A DNA stretch of 64,000 bases from the NCBI GenBank assembly GCA_020740775.1, contig JAHEWK010000012.1, positions 1,426,001 to 1,490,000 of the forward strand, in the 5' to 3' direction. Positions within the stretch are counted from its first letter, which is position 1, and every line of letters begins with the position of its first letter. The position numbers were made by a program, and so were the translations under genes. The stretch comes from Ilyonectria destructans. Taxonomy: Eukaryota; Ascomycota; Sordariomycetes; Hypocreales; Nectriaceae. A model generated the notes under the pieces. That model made no database searches, was not told the origin of the DNA, and worked only from the letters and a program-made list of their open reading frames with translations. Shown here piece after piece: positions 43,498-54,777 of the stretch.

Positions 43498-44337
43498 CGT
43501 AGAGAACGACGCTCCGGGAGCCCAGATTGATGTTCTGCTCACTTCAGTCATCTTCAAAAGTTACTTCAGATAGCTTCATACACAAATAGGCCAATATCAC
43601 GCTCGTCATTAACACTCCGGTCAAATAAAGGGTCACGGTATTTCCATTGGTTTCACCGCAAGTTATCTTGCTAGTTGATACTCGACTTACCAGGTGCCCT
43701 CTGCCAACCGTCTTGGTATGCAAGTTGTGAAGCGCATACCTCCTATTATCAATCTCCATGTGTCCTCGGGGGTAGATTTCCTGTTGCTTACGGAATGACG
43801 CTCTATACAAATGTATTATTACGTACCTGGTTCCCTTGGGCTGTCGTCTGAACTACTGCCGGCCATTGCTGGTTGACTCGTAGTCGGGGACAGTGGTGGG
43901 GGGATGACTACAATACAACCCCTGAATGGGACAAGTGTAACTTGTAATGGCCAAGTGTGTTGATAGAGAAGTAGACGGTCTAGTTTTAGGACATTGGTAA
44001 GGTTTGCTTCTATGCGGACTTTTGTAGTGTTTGCGTGTTTCTTCCTGGATCAGGCCGAGTTAACTTGGGCACAAGTGGAAGGGATATATTTAGCTTCCGC
44101 AATAGCATCATATAAGCAATACACTTCAGATGGATGGTATACAAGAGCAATTTCCAGGATACTTGAGTTGGGTATAATAATGTTGCACTAACTAATAGAT
44201 AGAACTTAGAAAGGCTCCTGATTTCTCCATCTAAGAAGAGTCTGAAGTTAGTCTTTTATATCTAAAGCGGTTGATTTCATCCATAGGGGTTGTTGTTAGC
44301 AGTTTCCATAGAAACGGGACTAAGCGATTAATCCTCA
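43498..44337. other. intergenic, no gene called
   Basis: A minus frame at 43544-43810 ends in a hydrophobic stretch (VLMTSVILAYLCMKL), but no coherent start or exon structure could be built. Nothing else seen. Confidence 0.35.
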
Positions 44338-46077
44338 TTACTTGTGGCAGACATTCTGCAGGGGCATCGTGCTTGGAGGGTCAGCATCCGCCCACCAATC
44401 ATCCAAAAATTCAACACCAAAACAGTCATCCCATACCATGCAGTGCAAATACCCCTCAAACTCCATCTTCGTGCTACATCGAAGGAGTTGCCGAACAACC
44501 TCTAGTTGCGAGACGAACCATGTTCCCTGGTCTTGCGGATCCTCCCCCTTTATCGCGGCGCCAACGAACAGTACCCAAAGCAACTCAGGCAGATGATACG
44601 CCCAAGTGGCTGAATACATTGGCCCAGCCAAGAGCGACCCCTGTAGGCGTTGTGCCATCGTCCGTGAGAGGGATTCCGTCCATCGATGGTCTTGTTTCAA
44701 GGCCGCACATACAAAGAGATGTGCGGCTAAAAGTAAGGTGTGGAGACATTGTTCTTCCAGGGTAGTCGGAATATCCTCAATGCGATCAAGGGTAAGGAAA
44801 GCTGCGGAAAGCGACAGAGTGCGAACGTCCCGCAGCGTTGGATCCATGTTGCATTTTGCGGCCATGACTCGTTGCCGAAGCAGTTGGATGACCGCCATAA
44901 CTGTTTGGTGTCCTGGCCCGAGGCTTTGCAAACGAGATAGACTTGGATACTCGCAATCCTCTATGATATTTTGGGGAAGTTTGACTCTGTCCAAGCCGTA
45001 GTTGAGAGGGTAGAGAGGTCTTCGCCCTCGAGCGGTAGCTAATTCAAGGTCCACCCTAAGAGTATTAGATTCACCCGTCTTTTCCAGTTATCTGACTCAT
45101 GAATCGTTCGCGCTTACCAATTTATAAATCGGCCAACCTGATATATCTTAATAGACTTAATACCTCCTCTGAGAGCAATTAGCCCTTGCAGCCCCCGCAA
45201 GTGGATATCCGCTTCTTCGGAGGAACCCTCTAAACTCTGGAACACTCATGTCAACAATTTGATGCGGAACCACCGGGATACTTCGAAGCCTAAGGCGTTC
45301 AAATACTCACTGCAGTATGTCCTAGATGCGCAATGGCAGCAAGTACATTCTCCGTAACTCGGCCATTTTGAAGGATAAAGTTGACCTCGTGAATGGCTTC
45401 ACCCTTCAGTTTCCATCCTTCCTTTCGCAGGTCCAGACTAAATAATGATGTTCGTATAGCCCCGAAAGCTGCCGTCATGCAGAGGGTAACGCGCATGAGT
45501 ATCGGGTCGTTCATCGCAAGACTAAGCCACGTCTTGTTGCTGGGAACTGTTGTAGTCCGGTAGTCGAAGAACACGATCACTAAAGGCGGTGAGCCAAAGC
45601 AACGGGTAGCGGAAAGGCAGATTACATACAATGCTTGAGGAGTGTGTCGATTCTGGGATTCGATGGTATCGGGATTGTTCCAAAAGGGTCGAGAATATTA
45701 CCTCCGAACCATTCAACTCCGAATGAGTTGTTGCTCCTAAAATGGTTCTGGTTGACGTTTACTGGTACAGACACGATTCGACTGTCGTCCGCCGCTTCTT
45801 CAGTACCATGAAAGGTTGCGTGCCGCATCTTCGTCTGCGGCTTTTCCTTTCGTCTGCCACTGTGACTCTTCATGGAAGCCGGTCTGAGCTTGAACCGACC
45901 TATTAGCTCATTTTTGCATTGTGATGTCCGTTCTGAATTGGCTGCGCCATCCGACGACTCTCCTCCAACCACCGTTGTCGAACGCAACTGCAGGGCCGTC
46001 TTTATAGCATGACTCCGGACGGCCTTGTTGGCTGGTACCGGCACGCCACTGGAGACGACAAATGCGTATTTGGTCAT
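44338..46077 (-). CDS. fungal-specific transcription-factor-like protein without a zinc cluster
   Basis: Four exons, 45630-46077, 45311-45579, 45118-45236, 44338-45055, give 517 aa in frame. The N-terminus MTKYAFVVSSGVPVPANKAV then RSHAIKT matches the F-x-F-V-x...VRSHAM opening of the fungal TF-2/DUF3468 class, followed by a Lys/Arg-rich patch SGRRKEKPQTKMRH, LDPFGTIPI, and the helical region with CMTAAFGAIRTSLFSLDLRK, LRGLQGLIALRGGI and LPELLWVLFVGAAI. These proteins are called regulators because many relatives carry a Zn2Cys6 cluster; none is present here, so DNA binding is unproven and it may act through partners. Position between an oxidoreductase and an acyltransferase suggests local regulation (inference). 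Confidence 0.78.
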
Positions 46078-47347
46078 GTCGACTTCCTAGAACGCGACTT
46101 GAATAACCAGCTGGGGATGGCCGTTGCCGTCAAGTCATCAATCCTGGAGTCCAAAGCCTGATGTCCCAAATGAGCCTGATGACATGAAAGATCAGGCGAA
46201 GGACGGAAGCTGAGCATGACACTGCCGGTTGAGTTATACCCGTCGAGTGAGCCAATTTAAACCCAAAAGCCGCAGCAAATGCAAGAGCTCGCCGAGAAGA
46301 AAATAGGATCGGTAAAATGTCGCTACGCATGTCGCTGACTAATCCTCTAGACTGTTCCAGCGTCTGATACATTGGCGTCTTAGCGCGCCCACCGACGAAG
46401 CATCTAAAAATGATCTTCTTTATTAATGTGTTGGATTATATCACGAATAACACTGGCTGTAGTAATACTTGGGGTACCCTTATCTTTTGGTTAAAATAAT
46501 TCAGCTGGTTAATCCAACATAATGTATATAATGTCACGGCGTGGGACCAAACGTGCGGTTACGTGCAGGTCAGCAGGCGTGACGTACATGCCCCATTATT
46601 TTTCGTCCAATTAAGGAAGGAGCGTGCCTCTCCCAGGATCGTCGACGATGCAGCTCAGATCACCCTAGTATATAAATGCAGCTTCACAACATCTTATTCA
46701 GTAGCACGGCTCCTCGGCTATCAATACAACTTGACTGCCTAGCTCACTGCACCTACTAACTATTACCAGACCACCTCTTGCTTATACCCGACGTTCTAAT
46801 CCCTACTAGGACTTGAACCCTACAATCCCTGCCCACTCTATACCGTCTGTATAAGATAGATACAACTATTATATATAATATATACTCTATAATAAACTAT
46901 CTTTTAAATATAGCTTATTATTAAGCTAAGCAGTTTAATATAGTAGTAACTACTAAAGGCTTACTTTTTATATTAATATTTAGTTGTATATGAAACTTAC
47001 TTTATCTTATTAATTATAATACAACTAAATTTAATGTTAAATTATACTGGACCGGTTGGTCTTGTTATATATTGTAACAGAACCGTGCAGATCCTTACTG
47101 TAGCTTGGATACTAAAAGTTGAGTCTTATTTAATAGCTTGGATAGTGAGGTTTAATTAACCCTCTTTAATTGTTAATACTATAATATGTAATAGAGAAAA
47201 ACATAATTGAAAGTAGGCAGTCGCATAGTCAGGCTTTGGTGTCCAGATCGCTATGCTGTCCAGGTCGCTATGCATGTATGTTACACTGAAATGTATAAAT
47301 AATGCCTAATTTCGTTTCCAGCTAGAGGTTCTACAGTAAAGGAAGAT
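46078..47347. other. intergenic region with LTR-like and AT-rich remnants
   Basis: About 46722-46870 resembles 29701-29855 (see repeat entry). It lies inside a stretch with LTR-like organisation: TGTCACGG at 46531, TATATAAATGCAG at about 46670, then AT-rich sequence to TGTAACA near 47083; ends are TGT...ACA, but no target duplication was found, so this is only a candidate. The remaining sequence is AT-rich without coding signal. Confidence 0.4.
46722..46870 (+). repeat. retroelement-like fragment shared with 29701-29855
   Basis: Both copies read CTAT-AAyACAACTT-type sequence, then ATTACCAGACC, then GACGTyCTrATCC and a CTAG/ACTAG, in the same order over about 140 bp, at roughly two-thirds identity by eye. 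Likely LTR or leader sequence of an older retroelement family. Confidence 0.5.
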
Positions 47348-48944
47348 CTATATGATAGCCTCTATCTTTTCTAAGGCCGCCTCCAAAATCCCAGACACCA
47401 TTTCTTTTTCTAGAATTCCGTCCTCATAAGACGCACAAATAACCGTACCGCCCCCCTCCACGCCGGCCACATTAAACGCAATGTTATAGCTAATGTTACC
47501 ATTGACAGCAGAAGCTGAGAAACTTATATCTTCAATCTTCCAGCGCCCGCCCTGGCCCCCGGTTGAGAAGGCACCAAGGTTTGAGACCTGGATGGAATTA
47601 TTCAGATGAAGACCCAAAGCCGGGAAGTTAGAGCTCAACATGCCCTCTAGATCATCTGAGACTCCATTGGCAGCACGGAACGGTACGACCAACGGTGGTT
47701 GGTTCCCCTCAAACGCTTTATTTATGGAAACACGGTATTCTCGGACCAACTTCCAGGCCCCGTCAACATCCACATTGGTTGTCTTGCCGCCTGCCTTGCT
47801 ATGTGCCTTATCGCTCGGCCTTGGGTGAAAGACGCGACGATACCTGTCCAGCCAGGTGAACTTGCTAGTACCGCTACTGTGTTGAAGGAACTTGCCAGAT
47901 GTTATAGACTCCATTCCACAAGGATAGAGCGACCGCATGTCGAGGGCACAGTTTGAGATGCCTATCTTAGCTTTAGGATAATAATCGCAGGCAAGAGTGC
48001 ACAGAGTGATGACGATAATGAGGGGCGTAAAGGTCGTATTGTGCTCACGACAGGCGGCAAGAATACGACGCATCCTGGAGGCGGTGATGCGGAGGGTGGC
48101 GATACGCGTCTTAGTGCGGTGCTCAGGGCCGGCGTTGGCTATGGCGGACTTTGCGTGTGATTTCGGCTTGGGCAGGCCGGTAAAGAGAAGTCTCCTTCCA
48201 AAGAAGAGTCGAAGGAGAAGAAACATAAAGGAGATGTGAATTAAGCGCAACACGGATGTGCTGCCATTCCAAAATTCCTCCATCTCTCTGCTCAATTTAA
48301 CCCGCTCAGGGTCTATCTTGATGATGCGTGAACAGGTCTTGTTTTTTTCGTTGAATGAATTGATTGCGGTGAGAAACTGGCGGTGGAAAATGTAACCGAA
48401 GCGACCATCGCAGATGAGGTGGTGAAAGATGAAAACCACCTCCCGCCTGCCAAGGATAACCACCCTCCACCACGGCTTTCGAGGATTGAATTGCTCATCG
48501 GTCCAGTCCCAGTGGTTGTGGAGACGCTCGATGACTTCTGGCCTAGCCACGGGCGCCTCATCATCTAGGAACTCGACACATGTTCCAAGATCAATCTCGT
48601 GTAGTGCTGCGAGAAGGAGGGCATGGTGCCCCGTTTCTGTTAACAGTTCAGGAACCCCAATGAGGCTGAGTTCTGGGTAAACTGTGATAATTGATCGGAT
48701 GGCCGAGTAGACGGCCTCCTTCGACAAGTGGTCATGGCAGGTGGACGTGGTAGGGGCGTAGTGCGCCGAGACTAGGACATTCGCTTGTGCGCCTACTCTG
48801 TGCTGGACATAGAACATCCGATCAAGAGAGTCTGTAGTGTGTCAGCGATTGGAAACCTGCATAGCCCTTGGTGTACGAACTAGTCGGGCGGACAATAGTG
48901 TAATGGGCAAGTGATGCCCTCTGGTTTCCCGTATTCACAGCCAT
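47348..48944 (-). CDS. alcohol acetyltransferase-like (AATase/condensation-fold) acyltransferase
   Basis: Main exon 47348-48831 plus proposed first exon 48881-48944 (MAVNTGNQRASLAHYTIVRP), 515 aa. The first exon supplies the usual opening of the family (I-R-P..., then SLDRMFYVQHRVGAQANVLV). The catalytic HHxxxDG is plain as FHHLICDGRFG, with the DW-x-E-x-FNPRKPWWRVVIL run before it, and the C-terminal QVSNLGAFSTG corresponds to the DFGWG-like region. The family transfers an acyl group from CoA to an alcohol (yeast Atf1) or forms acyl esters in secondary metabolism. Donor site used for the first intron (GTTCGT) is weak. Alternative start at 48817. A hydrophobic stretch near residues 215-235 (SFMFLLLRLFF) could be a membrane anchor. 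Confidence 0.78.
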
Positions 48945-50406
48945 TTAACTCGCAAGCAGTTGGTGACTTGAGACGAAAAAAGAATTAAACGCTGCGCGAC
49001 CTGCTTGGAGATGACACAGGATTTTGCATGCCGGATATAGGCCGTGAATTTAGGTCAAAGGATAGTGGCAGGAAAGGGAGATAGTAGGAACGAACCAGAA
49101 TTATATATACTGCTCTGTGGGCTGTATATTTTTATCATCCTCCCACGTCCACGACGTCGAAAAGTAAACAGATTAATTGGGCCACAATTATTTGCTCTAG
49201 TGCTTACTTCAAGTTTCCACCAGGACTGACCGAAACGGGCAAATCGAACTCACCTCAATTTGTGACTGCCCGGATCTCTCGTAACAACGGAGCCCCCCAA
49301 ATATGGACAAAAGTCTCCGCCTAACGGTGTTCAGTTACATCCTGGGCAGGGGCCACATCAAGCAGCCACGAAGCCCAAAAAGCTTTTTCCTAATACAGAA
49401 GGAAGTCACCCCCCCTCCATGTTCAGCCCTCGTGATGGACACGCAACCCCGGGTGGCGGAATCACCGGCGGTAGCGCTTAGGCTAGTGAGCCGGTAGCCA
49501 GCCATTTCATTGTTGGCGACCCAGGCGAGGAAGGCTGTTAATTGGATGGAATAATCAAATCTCCAGGGACAACTGCTAACACTGCCCCTGTAACTCGAAG
49601 CGGGCCCAAACCGACCTTGAGGAATCCAATTTGTCGTATGCATGCCAAGCCTTACTAGGCTTGCTGTTAGGTTTGTAGAACATGTATAAGAATTACCTAC
49701 TTTGGAAAATAGCTTAAGCATTATCAAGTTGAAATTTAGCTTTGGGGTCAGCTTCGGGACCGCTTGCTCCTCCCGGCTTAGCTTAGCCAGCCCTCTTAGC
49801 CTTTCTGCCTCGAAGTAGAAGTGTCAAAGCATAATTCTCAGGACCGAAGATACAAGCGGAGGTACCCGACCTCCAGCCCTTATCCAGACGGCCGGAGTGT
49901 GCGTTCTCGACCCCTGGTCAACTATGTCTAATTTAGTATATACATCCTGGTTAGATAGATCCCCCGGAGAGTGCTGGCACGCATTAAAAGCAAGGGTCGC
50001 GGCCATCCGAAGTATTCAATCAAGTCACCCTTGTTTTGTCACATTCGAGCGTACCTAAGGCTTCAATAAGAGGCTCCTAACGTTCGCGAATGAGGCATGC
50101 TTGCGGAAGTAGGCGGGCCATGCTACTCCTTGGGCCACGAGGTCGCCATATTCGTCGGAATCGCGCCGGGCAACGTGATAGACTTCAGGCTATCCGATTG
50201 GTCCCCTCGGAGTCGCATACAAGTGCTCTTTGGAGCTGTTGTTTCAAAAATTCGTTCTCACCGTTGTGAATGGTTTTTCGAAAACACCTCGTGGAGGCAG
50301 ACTAGAACCGACGCAGGCCTGTCGAAAAGCTCGATGGAGTAAACAGTGAGTCAATGTAGGCCAAGTTCATGAAGTCGGCTGCCCCCTACAGGGCAAAGGC
50401 CGGCCG
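48945..50406. other. intergenic region with dispersed repeat copy B
   Basis: Holds the acyltransferase promoter and the repeat copy at 49578-49805. Short open frames here resemble nothing. The last 100 bases may belong to the relic that follows. Confidence 0.4.
49578..49805 (+). repeat. dispersed repeat, copy B
   Basis: Direct partner of 41458-41690, about 8 kb away in the same orientation; see that entry for shared strings. The two copies frame the region with oxidoreductase, regulator and acyltransferase genes. Confidence 0.7.
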
Positions 50407-51065
50407 ATGGTGTATCAAACCGGGCTGTCGCCGGCACCAAAGGCGGTTGAGGAGCGTATGTGGAAACACGAAGTCCGCCAGCTGACCAGAAGCTTTCACC
50501 GGAAGCTCGTTCGGCGTATGATGCATCTGGGGAAGGTGCCAGATGAGACGCTGGAGTGGCTCGGCAGCACAGATCCAACCAAATGGTAACGACCCCGTTT
50601 GGACGGAAGCAGGAGACAGCGACGCTGGACCGGTATAGTTTGTACATGTAGCCTTATCTGTGTTATGGCGTCCGAGCCTGGGAGTTCGGCCGCCACGGAG
50701 CCAAGGCCAAACACGGCATTCGCTTCTCGGACACGCAGGGAGACGCTTTGGCGGAGCTTTCCCGGCGACTTGACGTCTTCGCTGCCGCTATTGAGAAGAA
50801 TGGCAAGGAGTAAGAGGTGGTAGAGGAGGAAGGAGGAGAAGAAGGCGGTAACCTGGACCGAGAAGCGCTCCACCGTGCTGTCTTTAGCTCCTGCATCTGT
50901 TCAATCAAGCAGAGGTTTGCCCGCATGCAGAACCACAACCGGCTGCTGCATTTCACAGCCGTGCTTGGTGTCAGCCAGGACGGTGAGGCCTGGATAGCGG
51001 CCCACTGTCACACCCGCTTTCTCGCTGGCTTCTTGTGGTGGGGTCGGGTCTTAATGCTCGTATAG
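50407..51065 (+). pseudogene. fragment of a large repeat-associated fungal protein (RecQ-helicase/C2H2-DUF3505-type family)
   Basis: Three linked pieces: [18 protein letters not shown] with [20 protein letters not shown]; after a frame change TPFGRKQETATLDRYSLYM-stop-PYLCYGVRAWEFGR...HGIRFSDTQ...LSRRLDVFAA; and after a [17 protein letters not shown]...[20 protein letters not shown]...[14 protein letters not shown]. The FLAVLG-type block is typical of large proteins in ascomycete accessory and subtelomeric repeats that often occur with RecQ-like helicases. The assignment is from remembered pattern and is not secure. Two stops and one frameshift make this a relic. Confidence 0.45.
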
Positions 51066-51364
51066 AAGAGGAGGAGAGTTTTTGGTGAGTGGTAAATGAA
51101 AAGGATGTCTGGTCATGAACTTTATGAGTGAGCGATGATTTACGATAATTGACCGTGGGAGTTCCATCATAGATTTGAGAGGGTTTGCATTGTCAGAGTT
51201 GGGGAAGTATCAAATTAACAAGGTCAAGGCGATTGTGCCTCTGAGAAACATTATATAAGCAGTATGGCGCATAGCAGAAGTACGTACAGTCTAGCTGGTC
51301 ATTGAACACGAGCTCTATCTATCCAGTATACGTTCGTAGACCCATCATCGCACCGCCAGTATGT
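51066..51364. other. intergenic, no feature recognised
   Basis: About 300 bp; 3' region of the P450 gene. TTATATAAGCAG at about 51251 faces the wrong way to serve a called gene. Confidence 0.35.
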
Positions 51365-53194
51365 CTATATGCTACCTTTCCTCGCCCTCCTCTTCACCAA
51401 AATCTTAACACCCTCTGGGGGAAAAACCGCCTCCGCGAGCCAAACATTCTGCGGTCGCCGCCCATTATACTCGTTAGGAAACGCAATATCATAGTTACGT
51501 AGCACATATGCCAGGATCATCTTGAACTCAAAGTCGATGAGGAAGCGACCTGGGCACGCGTGCTTGCCGTGGCCAAAGGGCAGAAACTCAGGCGATGTCG
51601 ACACAAGGGTCACAGGCGGCGCCCTCTCGTCGCGGCTGGCTGCGATCTCGCGCAGGCGCGAGAACCGGAAGGGGTCGAACTTCAGCGGCTCGTCTACCGT
51701 CTCGGCGTCGACATGTGCAGGTTGGCTGAGGAACGAGAGCAGGGTGCCCTTAGGAAGGTGGTAGCCGTCGGGGGTCTTGAAGTTCGACGTCATGACCTTG
51801 CGGAAGATCGCGCGGGCGCCAAGGGAGTGCAGACGCAGGGTCTCACGGCCGACGCTATCGGCTCTGGTCATCTGGCTTACCTTGGCCTTGGTCCACTCAG
51901 CAGACTCATCCTGGCCGAGGATACGGTCGATCTCGTCGCGCAGGACGGCGATGGTGTTAAACTCGGCGTCGGAGCCGAGGACGTTGAGGATCAGGTTAGT
52001 AACCTGGATCTGTGTCAGATGCATAGAGCCGAAGTTGCTGGCGGCGAGGCGACGGAGCATGATATTGTAGTCGTGGAGCTCGTGCTGGCGCTCGCGCTGG
52101 GCAAAGCGGATGATCATCTGGACCTGGTCCTGGGGCTCTTTGTGGTCCGGGTCATCGCGGTCGAAGGCGAGGGTCTCTAAGCGCTGCTTCCATAGCGGAA
52201 GGAACCACTTGTTCATTCTGGCCAGAAGCCTGCGTGTTGGGATGTTGAGCAGCGTGCCAATGAGCGGTTGGAGAAGGCGAGGGGCCCCTCCGGTGGCGGC
52301 AGCGTTGATAACAAGGCGCTGGTTGATGTCGAGGGCAGTGCGGAGATAGTCCTTGTTGCGGCCTTTTGTAGTGTTAGTTTATTCATAGTTAAAGGAGTTA
52401 TCAGGACTTACAGAGCGGAAGTCCAACAGTAAAACAACTAGCTGCCTGGGCAACAATAATCTTAACCGTAGGCAGAAGATTAATCTTCTTCCAATTCTCA
52501 GTATCAATACCAAACTGCTCATCAAAGATAACACCCAGCTCATTATTCATAGCAGTACAGATGTTCTCCAGGATACAGTTTATATCAGTTTTAACGACCA
52601 TAGCCTGATATGCATCTGTAACAATCTTATCGTGGCCGAGACTCCATCGGACCTGATCGATGTCGGCAAATGCTGCATCAACGCTTAATATATCATCTGG
52701 TTGGGAAAGCACCCATTTCATAGCGCTCTGAGGCATAATAACCTCTTTCCGGAAGCCGAAGCCGGGGACAACGACAAGCTTGCCTTTCTTGGCATACTAG
52801 TTCACAATGCTCAGTCTGAGGTCCAAAGGTGTTGATTAGTTGGGAGGCGGGAACAAACCTTGGTGTAGGCCTCGCGGAGCAGAGCCTCGCAGTTGGTGTA
52901 GTAGGCAACCCTGGTGCGCAGACTGAAGCGAAGCGCACCCTCGGGCTCTCCGACGAGAGGGACGCTGGGAGGATACGGAACAGTGAGGATGAAGCTCTCG
53001 GTGACGTAGAAGAGGGCGAAGCAAGCCGAGACGATCAGGGTGATACCGAGAGGGCTCGTCAGGCTGGGGAGGTGATCGAGCAGTATAGGCGCCATTGCGA
53101 AGGCGAAGGCGTTAGAGGAAATGGACCTGAGGGTTTGGATCAGGTGGGCGATAGCCGATGACGAGGAGTATTTGAAGATTGCTCGCTGGACCAT
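51365..53194 (-). CDS. cytochrome P450 monooxygenase
   Basis: Exons 52859-53194, 52412-52796, 51365-52362. From the first ATG the protein is 572 aa; from MAPILLDHLPSL at 53095 it is 539 aa, and that start places the membrane anchor (LGITLIVSACFALFYVT) at the usual distance from the N-terminus, so it is a serious alternative. Landmarks: proline-rich YPPSVPLVGEP; helix K ETLR; heme-binding FGHGKHACPGR with ligand Cys. The I-helix A/G-G-x-D/E-T-T is weak: the region reads ASNFGSMHLTQIQVTN, typical of fungal pathway P450s with an N or S variant. ER membrane enzyme hydroxylating or oxidising an unknown small molecule; part of the right-hand group. Confidence 0.88.
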
Positions 53195-54690
53195 GCCTCC
53201 GCTGTGACCCTGGATGATGGCCTAGCGCTAACGTGGGCGTGTCTGTGCATTGCTGAAGATAACGATCTTTAATTTCGAGCGATGCAAGTGAGACGATCAT
53301 GACTAGGTTAGATGAGCTTTTAGCCCCGGGACAAGACATATGTTACTATACGAGAAGGTAGCAAAGCTCGAGCCGAGAAGCTTCAATGGCGTAAGTGGAG
53401 GGCGTTCGTATGGAGTTTCGTGTTTTTGGGGATAATTCGACAGCTTTTGGGCATTACTGAATTATGGCTTCATCCTTTTACCTAAATAGGTAATTAATGC
53501 CCTGGCGCTAACATATCAGACATGACCAGGAAATGCAGGAGCATTGTTAAGATGAACCCCGGGACGATTTCACAGCTCCCTCCAGACGTCCATTTCAAAA
53601 GTTCGGTCCTGCGCTAAAGACGCCACATCCCTCCATCCTTGTAGGTACCTCTAGGTACCTGGAGAGTGAGCCAGTATTCTTGAGATATCCGCTACGCCGT
53701 CTATAGCATCAGGGGCGATAGGTGTCGTAGGTCAGGGATCAGTGGCTATAGGATAGGTGTGCTGTAGCCCAGGGGCCTTCACGGCTAACATGCAAAAGGG
53801 AGTCCTTACTGTACTTATCCTGGGATTTTATGGTTGCCTTGATACGTTACTTTTTCTTGGGCCAAAACTTTTGAAATGGTCCCCCGTACAGGCTACTCAT
53901 TTCTCACCAATCCATGTAGTGGGTTCACTCGTGGATTCCACTGTCCACTGCACTGCCAAAATACGGCGGCTGATAAATGGGCACCGGTATTTTTGCTTGA
54001 AGTCACATCCCTTCATTCTGGACTAGACACCCTGCACCAACCGTCCCTGCTAACGCTTGACTACAATAAGATTTGTTTGCTAAAGCAACGTGCATACATG
54101 GACATACAGTGTTACAAGCACTGTTTTCCTGATATAGCAAGTTGGTCGTATTAGTTTTAGGTTTCGGAGCGGATGTTGTAACATTTGCTGGCCCACCTTG
54201 CCGCGTCATCATTAAGTCATCCCATGTGCCCAGTCAATCACAGATTATAACTCGAGCAGCCTTAGTTGAAGGATGACTCAAAATAGGGTAATCAGCATTT
54301 TAGGGCAGCAATGCAGCTATCGTGTTACCCTTTGAATTGCGGACTTCCGCGGGACTCGAGCCCACAACCGGGATCCTGGCCCATCCTTGTCGTATTCCCC
54401 AACTTCTACTCTAAACCGTATCCTCCCTGAGATTTCAGCCAGTGCTCTAATAGTAATGACACAAACATAGCCTGCCAAGGCGTACGATATTTTCCATGGC
54501 TAAATGCATTCCCGTAAAGCCGCCCTTGGTATGCGGACACTGTGTTACGAAAACTGTTCTCTCGTAGTGCTTACTATTCATGCATAGAAATGCGGGGATC
54601 TTCACACCCCCGCCTTGCGAATACACAGAAAGTTACGCGGACCCAGTAACAAGTCCGACAATTAGTAAAGCAAACTTTGTTTAGATGAGG
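53195..54690. other. intergenic, about 1.5 kb without a gene
   Basis: Upstream of the P450 (minus) and of the cupin (plus), hence a divergent promoter region. A nested GTAGGTACCTCTAGGTACCT repeat lies near 53641. Short frames show no family resemblance. Confidence 0.4.
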
Positions 54691-54697
54691 TATAAAA
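54691..54697 (+). promoter_or_regulatory. TATA box of the cupin gene
   Basis: TATAAAA, 87 bp before the start codon at 54778, in good context for transcription beginning near 54720. Confidence 0.55.
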
Positions 54698-54777
54698 GCA
54701 ACAATTCTGTCCGTACAAGAACCAAATATCCCACACAAGACCATAGGACTCATCCGCTACAGGCAGAAACCAACATT

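Noticed and set aside
43544..43866. Possible small membrane protein on the minus strand ending in one hydrophobic helix
   Set aside because: No combination of the visible splice sites links the upstream ATG (MAGSSSDDS) to this frame.
46531..47083. Possible solo LTR with TGT...ACA ends and internal TATA box
   Set aside because: No matching target duplication on the two sides and no second full copy in the window; kept only as a candidate in the intergenic entry.
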